Assembly (NCBI RefSeq): GCF_963855985.1
Contig: NC_087096.1
Coordinates: forward strand, 13,516,001-13,580,000
Direction: 5' to 3'
Source of the DNA: Ostrinia nubilalis
Lineage: Eukaryota > Arthropoda > Insecta > Lepidoptera > Crambidae
DNA length: 64,000 bases
The notes below the pieces were generated by a model. The model was given only the letters and a program-made list of their open reading frames with translations. It searched no databases and had not been told where the DNA came from. This document shows positions 48,901 through 57,345 of the stretch, piece by piece; within the stretch, counting starts at the first letter, position 1, and every line of letters starts with the position of its first letter. The position numbers and the translations under genes are program-made.

Positions 48901-50429
48901 ATCCGTCCGACTTTTTTTATAGGTCCATGCTTGTATGGATGTGACTTGTCAACTATAATTTTTTTATAGTATATCATTATAATATGTTGTAAATTGTTTT
49001 AGTTTAAGAATACACAATGGTAGAAAGTATCTGAGTACATCAGCTATATTATTAGCCCAACTATCTAAGTAAGATTCCAGAAGTAAGGTTTTACTTGTAG
49101 ACGATCCTTCTTTTGAGTTTAGATGTCTTAGAAGGTACCATTGCTGCAGATTCCGATTCTGAATGGTGTATATTTTGCCTATCAAAGCTCTCAAAGAAAG
49201 ATGACACATGCCTGTAGAGATAATTTGTCTTTAGTGTTCTAGGCCACTGTTTATAATTTTTGTAAGTTTAACCCTTGTCAAAATCTTTATTTTATGTCTT
49301 TCAGAAATTCTGTTTATGTTACACGGTTATTAATTAGCAAGGAAAAAAATATTAGTTTGATTTATTATTAATCGACTGTAATTAAGGAGCCTATATGTGA
49401 TGCTAAGTCAATTAACACTGAAAAATGTCTATGTTTTTTAAATTTGCCAAAAAATAATTAAATAATGATTAAAAATTGATTACATTTACTACTAGATCCT
49501 TTATTAATAGTTATTAGATATATATCAACTCTTTGATAAATTCAAATTGGTTCAGATATGAAATTATGAAGAATTTTAGATAGGGGTCTGTGAGACCCGA
49601 CGTCCATGGGAGTGTGATTATTTTTTCACGACTATAGTTAAAGGTTAAGACAAAATAAGTAAAAGTTACTCACTTTCAGTAGCTTCTTTGACATTGGCAT
49701 CGACATTGGATATCTCCGCATGCAACTCTTCAGCATGTGATCGAACTTTGAGCAACTCACGGATTGAGTCAATAAAACCCTGCAAAAAATACAAAAAATA
49801 TCAATTTCCTGAAGGTTTATAAGTCTAGTAATGAGTATAAGCTTTTATAGCTTTTCCAACCTAACAGGTAGCTCTAATGAAAATTTCACAGTTTGATAAC
49901 TTAACACATTCAAATAATCATCATGTTCTAGGACTAACGGAGCAAAAAAGTTAGTCCTACTTTCAGTTACAACCTGGCAAACTATTCTGGTGAGGCACGT
50001 TATAATTAATAAATATTACCAAACGCGGAAATTATATTTAGTCATGATTTAGTAGGAATGTTTTATTTAACACACAATACTTACTTGATAGTGAAAGTTG
50101 CATAATTTCTCTATTTCCTTGTCATGCTGCTTGATTCTCTCGTCCAACTGCTGCACGAAGGCTTCATGCCCTTCCCCTTCGTACACAGATCGAAATGCAG
50201 GGCCCCAGTAGTCATCTATACCTTCTATTTCCTAAAAAATTAGTTTATAAAGAAGATTGAAGTTTTCGTCATACTGATCATTTCATGAATCACTGTTAAG
50301 TTTTAATCAATTAGAAGATGAAAATAACAAAGTTTATATTAATTAACTGGTGATCTACGAAAGATAAACTGATTTTGGAAGTAAATTAAAAGTGGGTGTG
50401 TTACATACCTGGATCGTAGCGTTAGTCAT
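27915..50429 (-). CDS. Sec15: Exocyst complex component 6 (Sec15), complete, 17 exons
   Basis: Seventeen in-phase GT-AG exons encode 761 aa (family about 760-800): 50409-50429, 50085-50231, 49674-49779, 47303-47441, 46506-46686, 45442-45517, 41086-41227, 39774-39966, 39252-39349, 37059-37194, 36233-36318, 35644-35854, 34686-34778, 34226-34340, 33412-33508, 31103-31303, 27915-28158. Sec15 hallmarks: EIEGIDDYWGPAFRSVYEG and HDKEIEKLC (residues 8-52), GFIDSIRELLKVRSHAEEL (57-75), YTEVLMQRWVVVFRDIL (exon 10), LLLSRSFTGCLSALFRRP (exon 12), LDLDVIQCEQFAAGEPVPG (exon 16), and the end FTVLKKNERDRRKLLDTVLK. Sec15 is the exocyst subunit that binds Rab11/Sec4-type GTPases on secretory vesicles and helps tether them to the plasma membrane; the C-terminal half is the helical Rab-binding domain. 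No coding lesion is visible. Introns hold many transposons and extra partial copies of exons 5, 12 and 16. Confidence 0.93.
29390..29590 (-). pseudogene. Third copy of Sec15 exon 16 (16c) with in-frame stop
   Basis: Again exactly 201 nt with CTAG|G and GCG|GTGAG borders and nearly the same sequence as copy 16b. The fifth codon is TAG (LAV-stop-CLAQYRIAP), so inclusion would truncate Sec15. It is probably a decayed copy. Confidence 0.65.
30296..30496 (-). other. Extra copy of Sec15 exon 16 (16b), open, same length and phase
   Basis: Exactly 201 nt like the working exon (31103-31303), bounded by CTAG|G and GCG|GTGAG, with the same 1+66 codons+2 phase. The last three quarters are almost identical (RLRNLLLEPGVRQVSSGALH continuing as in exon 16, one Ile-to-Val). 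The first dozen residues differ: LAVLRLAQYRIAP in place of VAAVRAATNRIAT, without indels. No stop. It could be a mutually exclusive alternative exon, although the polypyrimidine tract before the acceptor is weak. Confidence 0.6.
31338..31478. mobile_element. GC-rich palindromic MITE beside Sec15 exon 16
   Basis: TGCACACGACGCCGCC at the left and its near inverse GGCGGCGTCGTGTGC at the right, with (GCC)n-rich arms. Non-coding. It lies about 35 bases upstream of the exon-16 acceptor. Confidence 0.6.
31646..31872. mobile_element. hAT-type MITE in Sec15 intron 15
   Basis: The ends CAGGGCTTCCCAATTTG and CGGGAACCGCTG are imperfect inverted repeats of the CAGGGGTTCCC class typical of hAT MITEs. Inner GGAACCCC blocks repeat. 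Flanking TCTACAC and CCTACAC suggest a degraded duplication. Confidence 0.6.
32269..32519 (+). mobile_element. Helitron-like repeat in Sec15 intron 15
   Basis: TCTATACTAATATTATAAAG, (TTTG)n, then AATCTCAGGAACTACCGCGA, GATAGCCCATTTATCGAAG, ending GCGGGCACAGCTAGTA. A middle portion recurs at 58683-58833. TC...CTAG ends without inverted repeats. Confidence 0.6.
32520..33068. other. Part of Sec15 intron 15, no further gene seen
   Basis: AT-rich intron sequence. A (TTTA)n microsatellite lies at about 32838-32860. The ORF 32571-32789 is unsupported. Confidence 0.35.
33069..33214. mobile_element. Palindromic MITE in Sec15 intron 15
   Basis: GGTCTGTAAGCACGTAGAAT and the inverse ATTCTACGTGCTTGCTGACC form the ends. 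The interior is GC-rich and non-coding. Confidence 0.65.
33249..33368. mobile_element. MITE family A, copy 4
   Basis: AGGCTGAGTTGCACCACCTA at the left, GACCGGTGTTGTTTGTAAGG in the centre and GATGGTGCAATCGAGG at the right. It lies within 50 bases of the Sec15 exon-15 donor. Confidence 0.7.
33553..33666. mobile_element. Small inverted-repeat element in Sec15 intron 14
   Basis: TCCGGATTCCACCAAGGTGG at the left and the imperfect inverse CGCTTGGTGGGAACCGGG at the right, with a central AATTTCATTCAATTTGAATG palindrome. A second small inverted pair (CCCCACACTAGCGTC and AACGCTAGTGTAGAG) follows at about 33700-33825. Confidence 0.5.
33833..34215 (+). mobile_element. RTE-type LINE 3' end, antisense to Sec15
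   Basis: Plus-strand remnant of the reverse-transcriptase protein's C-terminus, broken by frameshifts, ending in frame with WIDDLVKVAGGSWMRAAQDR then SLWKTLGEAFVQQWTSFG and a stop. The tail AACGAACGAAG abuts Sec15 intron 14. The insertion ends only about ten bases from the exon-14 donor. Confidence 0.75.
34975..35643 (-). repeat. Four extra partial copies of Sec15 exon 12 in intron 12
   Basis: Downstream of exon 12 (35644-35854), the 3' half of the exon plus donor plus about 40 intron bases repeats four more times with periods of about 153, 169, 179 and 153 bp (donors near 35492, 35323, 35144 and 34990). Frames such as RAAAARHSASLLLSRSFTGC followed by LSTQFRRPLPL stay open. None has an obvious acceptor of its own, so they look like donor-bearing fragments rather than whole exons. 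Confidence 0.8.
36405..36620. mobile_element. MITE family B, copy 1 (Sec15 intron 10)
   Basis: AATGAGGGCTATCGTTTT at the left and AAAACGATAGCCCTCATT at the right. The interior has repeated GCGCCACTGTAGAGTAAGGT and CCTGTCA blocks. Non-coding. Confidence 0.75.
37413..37782. mobile_element. MITE family B, copy 2 (inverted, split by a retroposon)
   Basis: The ends and interior match the 36405 copy in inverse orientation. Bases from about 37541 to 37713 are an insertion, after which the MITE sequence resumes (GTGCCACTGTCTTCGCTAC). Confidence 0.75.
37541..37713 (-). repeat. Retroposon nested in MITE copy 2
   Basis: A (GAAA)n tail then AATATTTATTCGATGCAAG and a body with GCATCACGACCACTGGTATT. It is related to the copy at 12946. 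The order of events is clear: the MITE landed first, the retroposon later. Confidence 0.6.
37986..39032 (-). mobile_element. 1.05-kb Helitron-like element with internal tandem repeats
   Basis: On the minus strand it begins TCTATACTTATAATAAATC and ends ACGAAGTCGCGGGGGGCCGC then TAGTAG. Inside, a unit with CATACAAA, TTTCCCGCTAA, CCCGTTCCCGTGGGAATTT and TTAAGTTTACTAAGGTACCT repeats six times (CATACAAA at about 38066, 38191, 38348, 38483, 38619 and 38753; period mostly about 135 bp). A (CAGA)n run lies near 38890. It sits in Sec15 intron 9. Confidence 0.6.
39478..39705 (+). mobile_element. RTE-type LINE 3' end, antisense to Sec15 (intron 8)
   Basis: Encodes the C-terminal stretch VGRPSTRWTDELVKVAGRAW then MRAAQDQSLWKSLGKA, followed by the AGTGGACGTCATTTGGCTGA and AACGAACGATG end. 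It stops about 70 bases from exon 8. Confidence 0.75.
39967..41085. other. Sec15 intron 7, no clear gene
   Basis: AT-rich intron without a recognised coding remnant. An (AAAAT)n microsatellite at about 40997-41030, followed by AATATTTATTTAG, looks like the tail of a minus-strand retroposon. Confidence 0.35.
42442..42601 (-). mobile_element. RTE-type LINE 3' end, copy nested in intron 6
   Basis: Minus-strand frame TTRWTDDLIKVAGRRWMQAA then TNRAMWKSLGEAYVQ is the C-terminus of RTE reverse transcriptase, followed by AGTAGTGGACGTCCTGTGGC and a (GATGAT) tail. Confidence 0.75.
42762..43015 (-). mobile_element. RTE-type LINE 3' end of a second subfamily
   Basis: Minus-strand frame MGRPPTRWTDDLVKVAGGAC then MRAVQDRSSWKSLGEAFVQQ and WTSFRLKRTNER. 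It shares end sequence (GAACGAACGAACGA tail) with the 33833 and 39478 copies, a different subfamily from 42442. Confidence 0.75.
44265..44454. mobile_element. Palindromic MITE (AATGAGGGTTTTCGCG ends)
   Basis: AATGAGGGTTTTCGCGATTG at the left and CAATCGCGAAAACCCTCATT at the right. Inner arms GGCAATACGTAGACG...CCAAATGCTGCATGATTGG are inverted too. The AATGAGGG start links it to MITE family B. Confidence 0.75.
45702..46035. mobile_element. TIR element in Sec15 intron 5
   Basis: TGTCACCGTAAAATTGTGAA then TTCCGTTAG at the left; the inverse of TGTCAACGTGAAATTGGAAA then CTCCGTTAG at the right. Internal AGATTACAATCT boxes repeat. Non-coding. Confidence 0.55.
46114..46222. mobile_element. Hairpin MITE in Sec15 intron 5
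   Basis: Arms of about 40 bp: TTTTCACCATCAATCCCTAA at the left and TTAGGGATTGATTGTGAAAA at the right, continuing as TTTTTAAGTGACCCC and its inverse. Confidence 0.75.
46333..46456 (-). pseudogene. Partial duplicate of Sec15 exon 5
   Basis: About 125 bases repeat the 3' two thirds of exon 5 with its donor (CCACAG|GTTTG). They encode GQIAADIPRLRQAIQDASMA then DLRDFLEEMRRLSPQ; the working exon has Ile for the Met. About five substitutions separate the copies, one of them Trp to Cys. An AG upstream (AGACAG at about 46465) would lead to an early stop in the expected phase, so this is a non-functional fragment. Confidence 0.7.
47098..47282. mobile_element. GC-rich palindromic MITE in Sec15 intron 4
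   Basis: CGATTATCACACTGCAGCGC then GCTCCGCCGCGGACCGCG at the left; the inverse CGCGGCGGAGCGCGGTGCAG then TATGATAATCG at the right. It ends about 20 bases from exon 4. Confidence 0.7.
47716..49644. mobile_element. piggyBac-type element remnant with TTAA target sites (Sec15 intron 3)
   Basis: The ends CCTTTAACTATGGACGTCGG and the inverse ATAGTTAAAGG are flanked by TTAA (47712-47715 and 49645-49648). GACGTCGGGTCTC near both ends is the subterminal motif of piggyBac-like elements. The length is 1.93 kb including a nested 973-bp insertion. No transposase is recognisable, so it is non-autonomous. Confidence 0.75.
47957..48929. mobile_element. 973-bp TIR element nested in the piggyBac remnant
   Basis: CATGGACCTATAAAAAAA at the left and the inverse at the right, continuing with [GT]CGGACGGA. 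Flanked by an exact 8-bp duplication CTTGTATG (47949-47956 and 48930-48937). Non-coding apart from short ORFs. Ends starting with CA and an 8-bp duplication fit a P- or hAT-type mobiliser. Confidence 0.75.
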
Positions 50430-50727
50430 TGCAACGGTTTTATTCTATGGCAAATTGTCTCATAGAGATTTCCGTGTAATCAATATGATAATCTTCATTT
50501 GAACTTTAATCGCACTTTCTTGAAAGACCACAAGATTTTGAAAAAAATCCAATTTGCCTGAAATAAAAACAAAGTAACCAAAAGCAACTATCAGACCAAA
50601 GAGCATAAAAGAGTAAGAGACGGCACTCCATAGATATTTTTTGAGCTCACGCACACATATGCATTTTAGAGAACGACCCGCAAATCTTTACCAACCGCAC
50701 AAACTACGGGCGGAGCTACCAACATAA
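50430..50727 (-). promoter_or_regulatory. 5' flank of Sec15
   Basis: Region upstream of the Sec15 ATG. A moderately GC-rich patch at 50640-50720 in AT-rich DNA is the likely promoter and 5' UTR. No TATA box was identified. Confidence 0.3.
50716..50727 (+). repeat. Direct repeat CTACCAACATAA, left of the P-type gene
   Basis: An exact 12-bp copy recurs at 55820-55831, just outside the other end of the transposase gene. It may mark the borders of a 5.09-kb insertion, but is longer than the 8-bp P-element duplication and is not backed by clear terminal inverted repeats. Confidence 0.35.
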
Positions 50728-51055
50728 TGCCTTATTTTCTGACAGTATTAGTGACGTTCGTAATAACTTATCGATTATCGATACTTTGCTAGGGTTGTAA
50801 TTGCATATCGATATCTAGTATAGGAACCTTCAATATTTTAATGATTACTATTTTTATTTTATACTATGTGTAAGTAAAACGAAGTTTTGTAACGTAAATT
50901 ATTTATTTCGAAATAAAATAGGTATATTACAATAAGTATTGAACATGACATAGCAGTTGTAGGCATGAGGAATTATTGAAAATTATAACAAAGTACAGAA
51001 ATGATAATTTTGTAAACTTTTATTTTCACAACTTTTTCTAAGAAAAAATAGGATT

Positions 51056-51061
51056 TTTATT
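51056..51061 (-). terminator. AATAAA poly(A) signal of the P-type transposase gene
   Basis: TTTATT on the plus strand (AATAAA in gene sense) lies about 50 bases past the stop at 51112. A second one sits at 51019-51024. Confidence 0.55.
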
Positions 51062-51111
51062 TATAAACATCTTTAATTTTCTTATCAGCTGATCGAACCT
51101 CAGCCTCAAGA

Positions 51112-54100
51112 TTACTTTTCAATGCTTTGTTGCTGTGCTTTTTTACTTTTGTCAGCAAAATTGTTTTCACTTTTTATGAAGCTGTCATTAATGATTTTAC
51201 AACTTTTTCTTAGAAAAAGGTAACTTAATATTTTAAACATCTTATCATAAATTTCTTTATTATGTTGTTGACATTTAAACCAACTAAAATTACAATTTGT
51301 ACTCAACATTAAGAAAATGAATTTTCCAACATTTTCCATATATATCTGGTCGGCAATATGGTCATGATAAAATTGTTTAGCTTCATTTACGGTGGTACAT
51401 AATTGAATTGTTGGATAAACGAGACTTTTTTTATCATGCCACCATTCGCGAAGAGATATATATGCATACAAATCATTGTCAACAGGAGTTTTCACGCTCA
51501 AACACTCTTCACAAATTAAACAAGAACTGTTCTGTAATAGTTTGGCAGCTAAATACCCGCTTACATATACTACTGGTTGGTTTTCAAGGCTACACAAATT
51601 TTCAATGGGCTGTTCTAAGTTTTCAGGGTCCGGGATAGACAACACAGGATAAAATTCAGTGTCTGTGGAATCTTGAACATTAATTTTTATTTCTGTTGTT
51701 TTTAAAATGTGTTTATATTCCAGCATATGTTTATTGTTGTCTGCTTCACAATTAGCACTTCTGCTATGAGGCACTTTCAGCCCAGTAACCATGCTTGTTT
51801 TAAGTGCTGCAGTAAAGTGCGTGATAGTGGGATTTCTATTGGTTACACTGTGTTGCCTAATGATTCCAAATAAGTTTTCCAGAGAGTTTTGGTTAAAGTG
51901 TCTAAGGTTCATATATTTAAACCCTTCATTCTTTAACTTTTCCCAAATATCGTTTAAGGATTTGATAGATATTTGATATCCCTTTACGCATTTAACATTT
52001 TTTAGTATCGTGTTTTCTGCTGTTATAAATTTTATGGTTTTTAACTTATCAGTATAAAAGGTCCAAGACTCAATGTGATTACTTGATGTGGAAACATTTT
52101 CCCGGATCCCTTTCTTTACGTCATTTAAAGATGATGGACCATTTGTACAATCAAATAGTTTATCTAACTGTTCAATCACAAATGCTGTATCATTGCAATC
52201 AGAAACTTCTTTCCATGCCATCATTTTTAAAATAGCTGCCACGGTATTACTCAGAGCATGCGCAGCATTCTTCACCCTCATCTTAGTTTTGAATGTTGGA
52301 TTTACAATAGTACTATTCAGTTTTTTAAAATTTAAAAAATTTCTGTTGTGTTCTTCTGCAACTACCAAATGCCTCCATTGTGCAATTTTTCCATCGAAAG
52401 ACATATTTCCACTTTTAAAGAAATTGTTTCGTAATGATTTGAACAAGTGAGGGATGTCATAGATTATAAAAATTTTGTCATTATTTACAGAGAAAAAGTT
52501 GCTATCTATGCCTTGTCCACAGTTTCTTTTTAACATGTTAAGAGCTCCTATATTTGTAGATCCCTGATCACAAACTGTTGTTAGAACCATAAATCCGATT
52601 TCTTTTAATTTTTTGATGATGTCCGATATAATTTTTGCCAGTTTTGCTGTTGATATTGTGCCTTCCACAAAATAGTGCGCAATATATTGCTTGTATTTAT
52701 GTTTAGCACCCTGTATCATAAACACTAACGCATGGTCTGCAATTTTCTTTTCTCGTCCCATGTTCTCGCCCTCTCCATAATCCACGTAGCCATCCACTTT
52801 ATCAGCAATTTCGTTATAAATTATCCGTTTCTTTAACGCCATCTCGTCAAATATTAACGAGCAATATTTATTTTCCTTTGGCATACTTGATGCTTTTGCC
52901 TCTAACATATCAATTATATTTTTATTTATACCAGGCTCCATTGGTATATTTTTTAAGATCCTTTGGAGCGTTTTAGTGCTTGGTAGCGTAAACAGCTTTT
53001 GCATATAGCGGTATGCTTTAGGGGACCGTTTAAATATAGCCAAAGCATATATTTTGTTGGCTAAAGTCCACCTTTTTCCTTGTGACTTCTTTTTGTTATT
53101 CTGCACTACATCCTTTACTAACGATGTCAGCACTTCCGAATCTAACTTGTCTAAATTCACTCTTGACTTCGCTATATTCCTTATTGTTTTTTTTGCATTT
53201 TGTAACTGTCGCCAAAGCCTCTTCTCTTTAATTGTAAATGTTGATGAAGTGTCTGTAATAAAAACATTTCCATTAGTAAAAAAAACAACATTAAAGCAAA
53301 TTGAATTGAATATTGGTTAATTAATCAGCAATTTTACTTAGTTTTTTAAATTAGGTATGTTTTATCTTACCTTTCATTTCAATGTTTTTCTTAGGTCTTT
53401 TATAACTGTGGACTAATATTTCTGCCTGTGCATCTTGATGGCAAATGTTTTTATCATCTGAAATATTATAAATATGCAAATTAGTTTAAAATTTATTTTG
53501 TTGTTTTATGAAACATATTATTTCCAAATCAATCAATCATTATCAAGTTTTAAAAAAATGCAAAGACAGGATAATGATAGCTCTTCTCATAAAATATGAA
53601 GCGTGGGCCCACCTTCAATAACAATGACATAATATTAAATTAAAGGCATTTAGAGGTTTTAATGTTCTGCATTCTGGATGCGGTCTGCGGGTATGTCAAG
53701 ACAATCTGTAAGTGGTCGTGATAAGGCAATCAGTCACGTGTGCTTTGCGTTCTTTGTTCGTATCCGCACGGTCAAATCGCATTAATATAAAATGTACAGA
53801 AACCTAGAATGTTGTACATATAAGTTCATTTTGAACTGACTGCAGACTGCAGAACGCATCCAGGGTGGCATTCTTTAGTTTGAGGGAAGGCATATTTTAG
53901 AAGGTAAATAATTAGTTTGTACACTTACCATGAGTAATGGGTTTATAGGTCATATGTTCTGGTGCATTGGAAGTAGAAGGAAGAGGTTCAAAAGTTGTTT
54001 TCGCAGAAATACCAGAATCTGGTATATCCACAGCTCCCAAACATGTTGAATTTAGTTGTTTGGTTGTAGTTGTAAGGGGAACTGAAAGCAGATAATAAAA

Positions 54101-55346
54101 ATGTGAATTGGGTAATAAAATGTCATGTTCTTACCCAACTTTAGGGTACAATCAGTCTAGTACATGTCTTGCTCACATTAAAAATTACTAGCTTATAAAT
54201 ATTATTAAACTAGCTGACCTGGCTAATTAATGTAGATTGCCTAAAATTTTTCAAATTGGTCCGGTACTTTTTTTGAAGAATTTGTATTACACAAATTACT
54301 AAAGTCCCTCTAACTCAACACACATTCTAAGCTAAATTGTGTTACGAGTGGGTTTACTACAATATTCAAGCTGTGGGGTTCTAACCCGCACTTTAGGCTA
54401 TCTTGGCTTCGAGTTACGGAGGCGATCAAATACAAACAAACAATTAAATATTTCCTTTTTATATTATTAGTATAATTTTAGATAAACATACCTCGTTCAA
54501 CTGGATTTGACTTCTTTGGAATGCAATATGAATGATCATAAAGAACTGTAACAAAGTATAGATATAATTAATAATTGAAATTATATATTATTTATTGATA
54601 AGCATACAACACATGTTTGTGGTTACAAAGAAAGAACCTTGTTAAATTGCATTCGGTTGGTTTGTTTTGGAAACCAAAGAAAATTAATTAAGACATCTAA
54701 ATAATTCAGAAAAATTGATAGATAGTAAATTAAATTTAAAAAAAATAATTGAAGTCGTCATCATACCTGTCTTGAGGTTTTCTTTATTGGAGTCTTTTAC
54801 ATGAAGAGGAAACTCTGTCAAAACTTCATCTGGCAAGATGGGATTGCTCAATTCCAGTGTTGGAATAGCTGAGTTCTTCAGCCGAGTTCCTTTGGCATTG
54901 AAGGATTCAGGAGTGAAGTGCCCACCACAAACAAACTTCAGTTGGTGTAACTTTTCAATAGGTACATATGCTAAGTCTTCTATGCCAGCATTTTTAACCC
55001 ATATTCGACAACTGAAATAAGAAATACCTATTAGAAAAGAAAAAGAATAACAAACTGAAATTTATTCATCAACTAATTTCTTTTAGTATTGTTATGCAAT
55101 TCATTTTCAGAGTACGAAACAAAATACTGAAATTAAAAATTGGTTATGGTTATTTACTGTATGATTAAAAATATTAATCCCAGCCTTTAAGTTTACACAA
55201 TCAGTAAAATTATCTTGTAATAAATGAGTGTTATTAGAAACTTACCGGTCAGAATCCAGAGGAAACCTACTCAAAAGTAAGGGTGATCCACCACGACTTC
55301 GCCTCTTATTACAAATAACGCACTTCTTGTTGTTTCTACTCTCCAT
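51112..55346 (-). CDS. P-element / THAP9-type transposase, open reading frame intact
   Basis: Six in-phase exons: 55246-55346, 54767-55011, 54492-54545, 53929-54081, 53371-53457 and 51112-53252, giving 926 aa (THAP9 about 900). Residues 1 to about 85 are a THAP zinc finger: CVICNK, a conserved Trp, CGGHF and AIPTLEL (the C2CH pattern). Residues about 215-260 are a helical, probably coiled-coil segment. Next comes KRWTLANKIYALAIFKRSPK, the P-transposase helix-turn-helix. The RNase-H-like core keeps the acidic residues: Asp near 349 (LIFDEM), Asp near 442 (VCDQGSTN), DIPHLFKSLRNN near 479 and Glu near 672 (SLENLFG). It should cut and paste a P-type element using DNA-bound THAP domains. No stop or frameshift is visible, so it is either a recently active autonomous element or a domesticated host gene; no clear inverted termini were found. 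Confidence 0.9.
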
Positions 55347-56291
55347 TATCAGTAGAAGCCTAAAATGAAATAGGTATTAATTAAACAAAGCCTATAATTT
55401 CTCTCCAACCAGTGTCAATGCCCTGGTTCATGCATTTACCAGTTTTGAAAGTACATTTACATTTTCATCACATAGGGTTGTTTTTAATGAAAAATAGATT
55501 TGTAATAGATCTAATATTTCAAGTAAGTAGATAACATACCCATTAAACAGAAAAGTAAATAAGATTTTAAACTTCTGTAGAAGTTGAAACACAGCTTATT
55601 TAAAAGAGTCTCTATCTCACAAAAAACATAACACTGAACAGCAAACTTTATCACGCCCGATACGGAGGAACTTAATCAACTCAACGTAAACGACAGAAAA
55701 GTTTATTTACAGTAATATTGCACCAAATCTGAGAAAATAACTTCACACGAATCAATTCGCCGGTTAAAAACTCAAACTCAATTGACAGACATTTTTTTTC
55801 ATTTGTCAAACTAACAAAACTACCAACATAAGGACACTAACAATTATTTTTAGTATGGTGGTATTGATCCGCGGGTTCCCCTGCTATAGTGAAATCAATC
55901 CAAAATGCACTTTATTGCTTAAGGGATAAGGTTGTATATCAATTGCTACATATAGAGACTAGTTTTTGTATGAGAAGTGTCTACCCACTGTATCAGACTG
56001 GCACTGACACTGACAGTGACAGTAAAATAAAGCAGTGGAGGGAGTGGCGTTCTAAAATCCAATCACAGATCAATTCAATCCTACGAAATGCTTCAAACTA
56101 CCAATCATAGTGCATCTTTAAATTTTATTTTTTCAGGCACTAGTAGCTGTCCCGTCCGAATCGTTTATTTTTTTGTTAATATTTTATTGATGATATTAAA
56201 TAAATAGAAAAATTTTGTTTGTATGAATGTCAATTAATTAGCAGTTATCGAAGACTTTTGTTAAAAATAAAATTAATATCTACTATGACAA
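55347..56291. other. 5' flank of the P-type gene and spacer
   Basis: AT-rich. It probably holds a 5' UTR and promoter of the transposase gene. A plus-strand open stretch (55889-56110, starting GTG) is coding-like but lacks an ATG and has no known motif; see findings. Confidence 0.3.
55820..55831 (+). repeat. Direct repeat CTACCAACATAA, right of the P-type gene
   Basis: Partner of the copy at 50716-50727; see there. Confidence 0.35.
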
Positions 56292-57194
56292 AAATTATAA
56301 GAGAATGTCTCCAACTTCCTCATTGGCCCTAGAGCAATTCCAAGTATACCATCAATAAAAGCCTAATTAGAGTCATCAAACCTCTCAGTCATTCAATTAG
56401 AGCCATTAGAACTTCATAACTATGAGTTGTTTTCTATGTGTAAGCTGAGGACACGTGTCTCCAGCTGACACATCTGTATCTTCGTAAATATTTATGCTAC
56501 GATAATGTATTATACCTCAAAAATTACAGTCGAATCCAAATAGTAGGCTTTCCACTTTTCAAGACTTTAGCTCAAATACTGTTAAAACCACGATCAAAAA
56601 ACTATGTGCGAGCTGGAGTACCGTGTCTCCAGCTTACACATCTGTATCTTCGTAAATATTTAAGCTACATCAATGTTTTATATCTCATAAATTAAAGTCG
56701 AATAAAAAAACCCGACTTCAATTCTTTCAAAGCTTTATTTCGAACCGTTTTCGAACTACGAACCGATACGTATGTGTAAGCTGGTGACACGTAACACACG
56801 GTGGATTATTAAAACCGTATAAGTTAGAGTTGCGTTTTAAAGATCAAATAATTCGTTATAATTGAAGTACACACGAGACATAATTTCAAATCTCTAGGCC
56901 TCTTAGTTTCAGAATTAAAAGCCAAAAACTATTTTCCCGCCAAATAATTCAAATAATATGGGTCGACTGCGACGTTGCCGTTCCGTGCGTCCACTAGAGC
57001 AGTCGAATTTGAACCTAAAAACTAGTACTGTTTGAATCATTTTTATTTGTAGTTTAAATCATTTAATTTCGATTATAAGAATTTTAGACTAGGAGCCGGC
57101 TGATTTCTGTATTGAGTACTTAATAACCTATAAAATATTTTGATAATAAGTTTTTATTTTGATCACAATATTTTATTTAATCGAGGCAAAAACA

Positions 57195-57345
57195 TTGCAT
57201 CTATACTAATATTATAAATGTGAAAGTAACTTTGTCTTGCTTTCACGCCTAAACCACTGAACCGATTTTGATGAAATTTGGCATAGAAATGGTTGAGTCC
57301 CGGGAAAGGACGTAGGATAGATTTTATCCCAGTTTTTGAAATATG
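57195..57345 (+). mobile_element. Helitron-like fragment in the centre of the long-arm element
   Basis: TCTATACTAATATTATAAAT, CACGCCTAAACCACTGAACC and GATTTTGATGAAATTTGGCA match the copy at 17689 in the same order; the 3' part is missing. A SINE-body scrap (57375-57404) follows. Confidence 0.6.

Noticed and set aside
47791..49209. ORFs inside the piggyBac-type element as transposase
   Set aside because: None shows the DDD core or the C-terminal cysteine-rich motif of piggyBac transposases, and one crosses the nested insertion.
51408..52450. Plus-strand ORFs of 61-120 codons
   Set aside because: They are antisense shadows of the P-type transposase exon, with no motif of their own.
50716..55831. 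CTACCAACATAA as a proven target-site duplication of the P-type element
   Set aside because: It is 12 bp rather than the 8 bp usual for P elements, and no inverted termini adjoin it; kept only as a weak feature.
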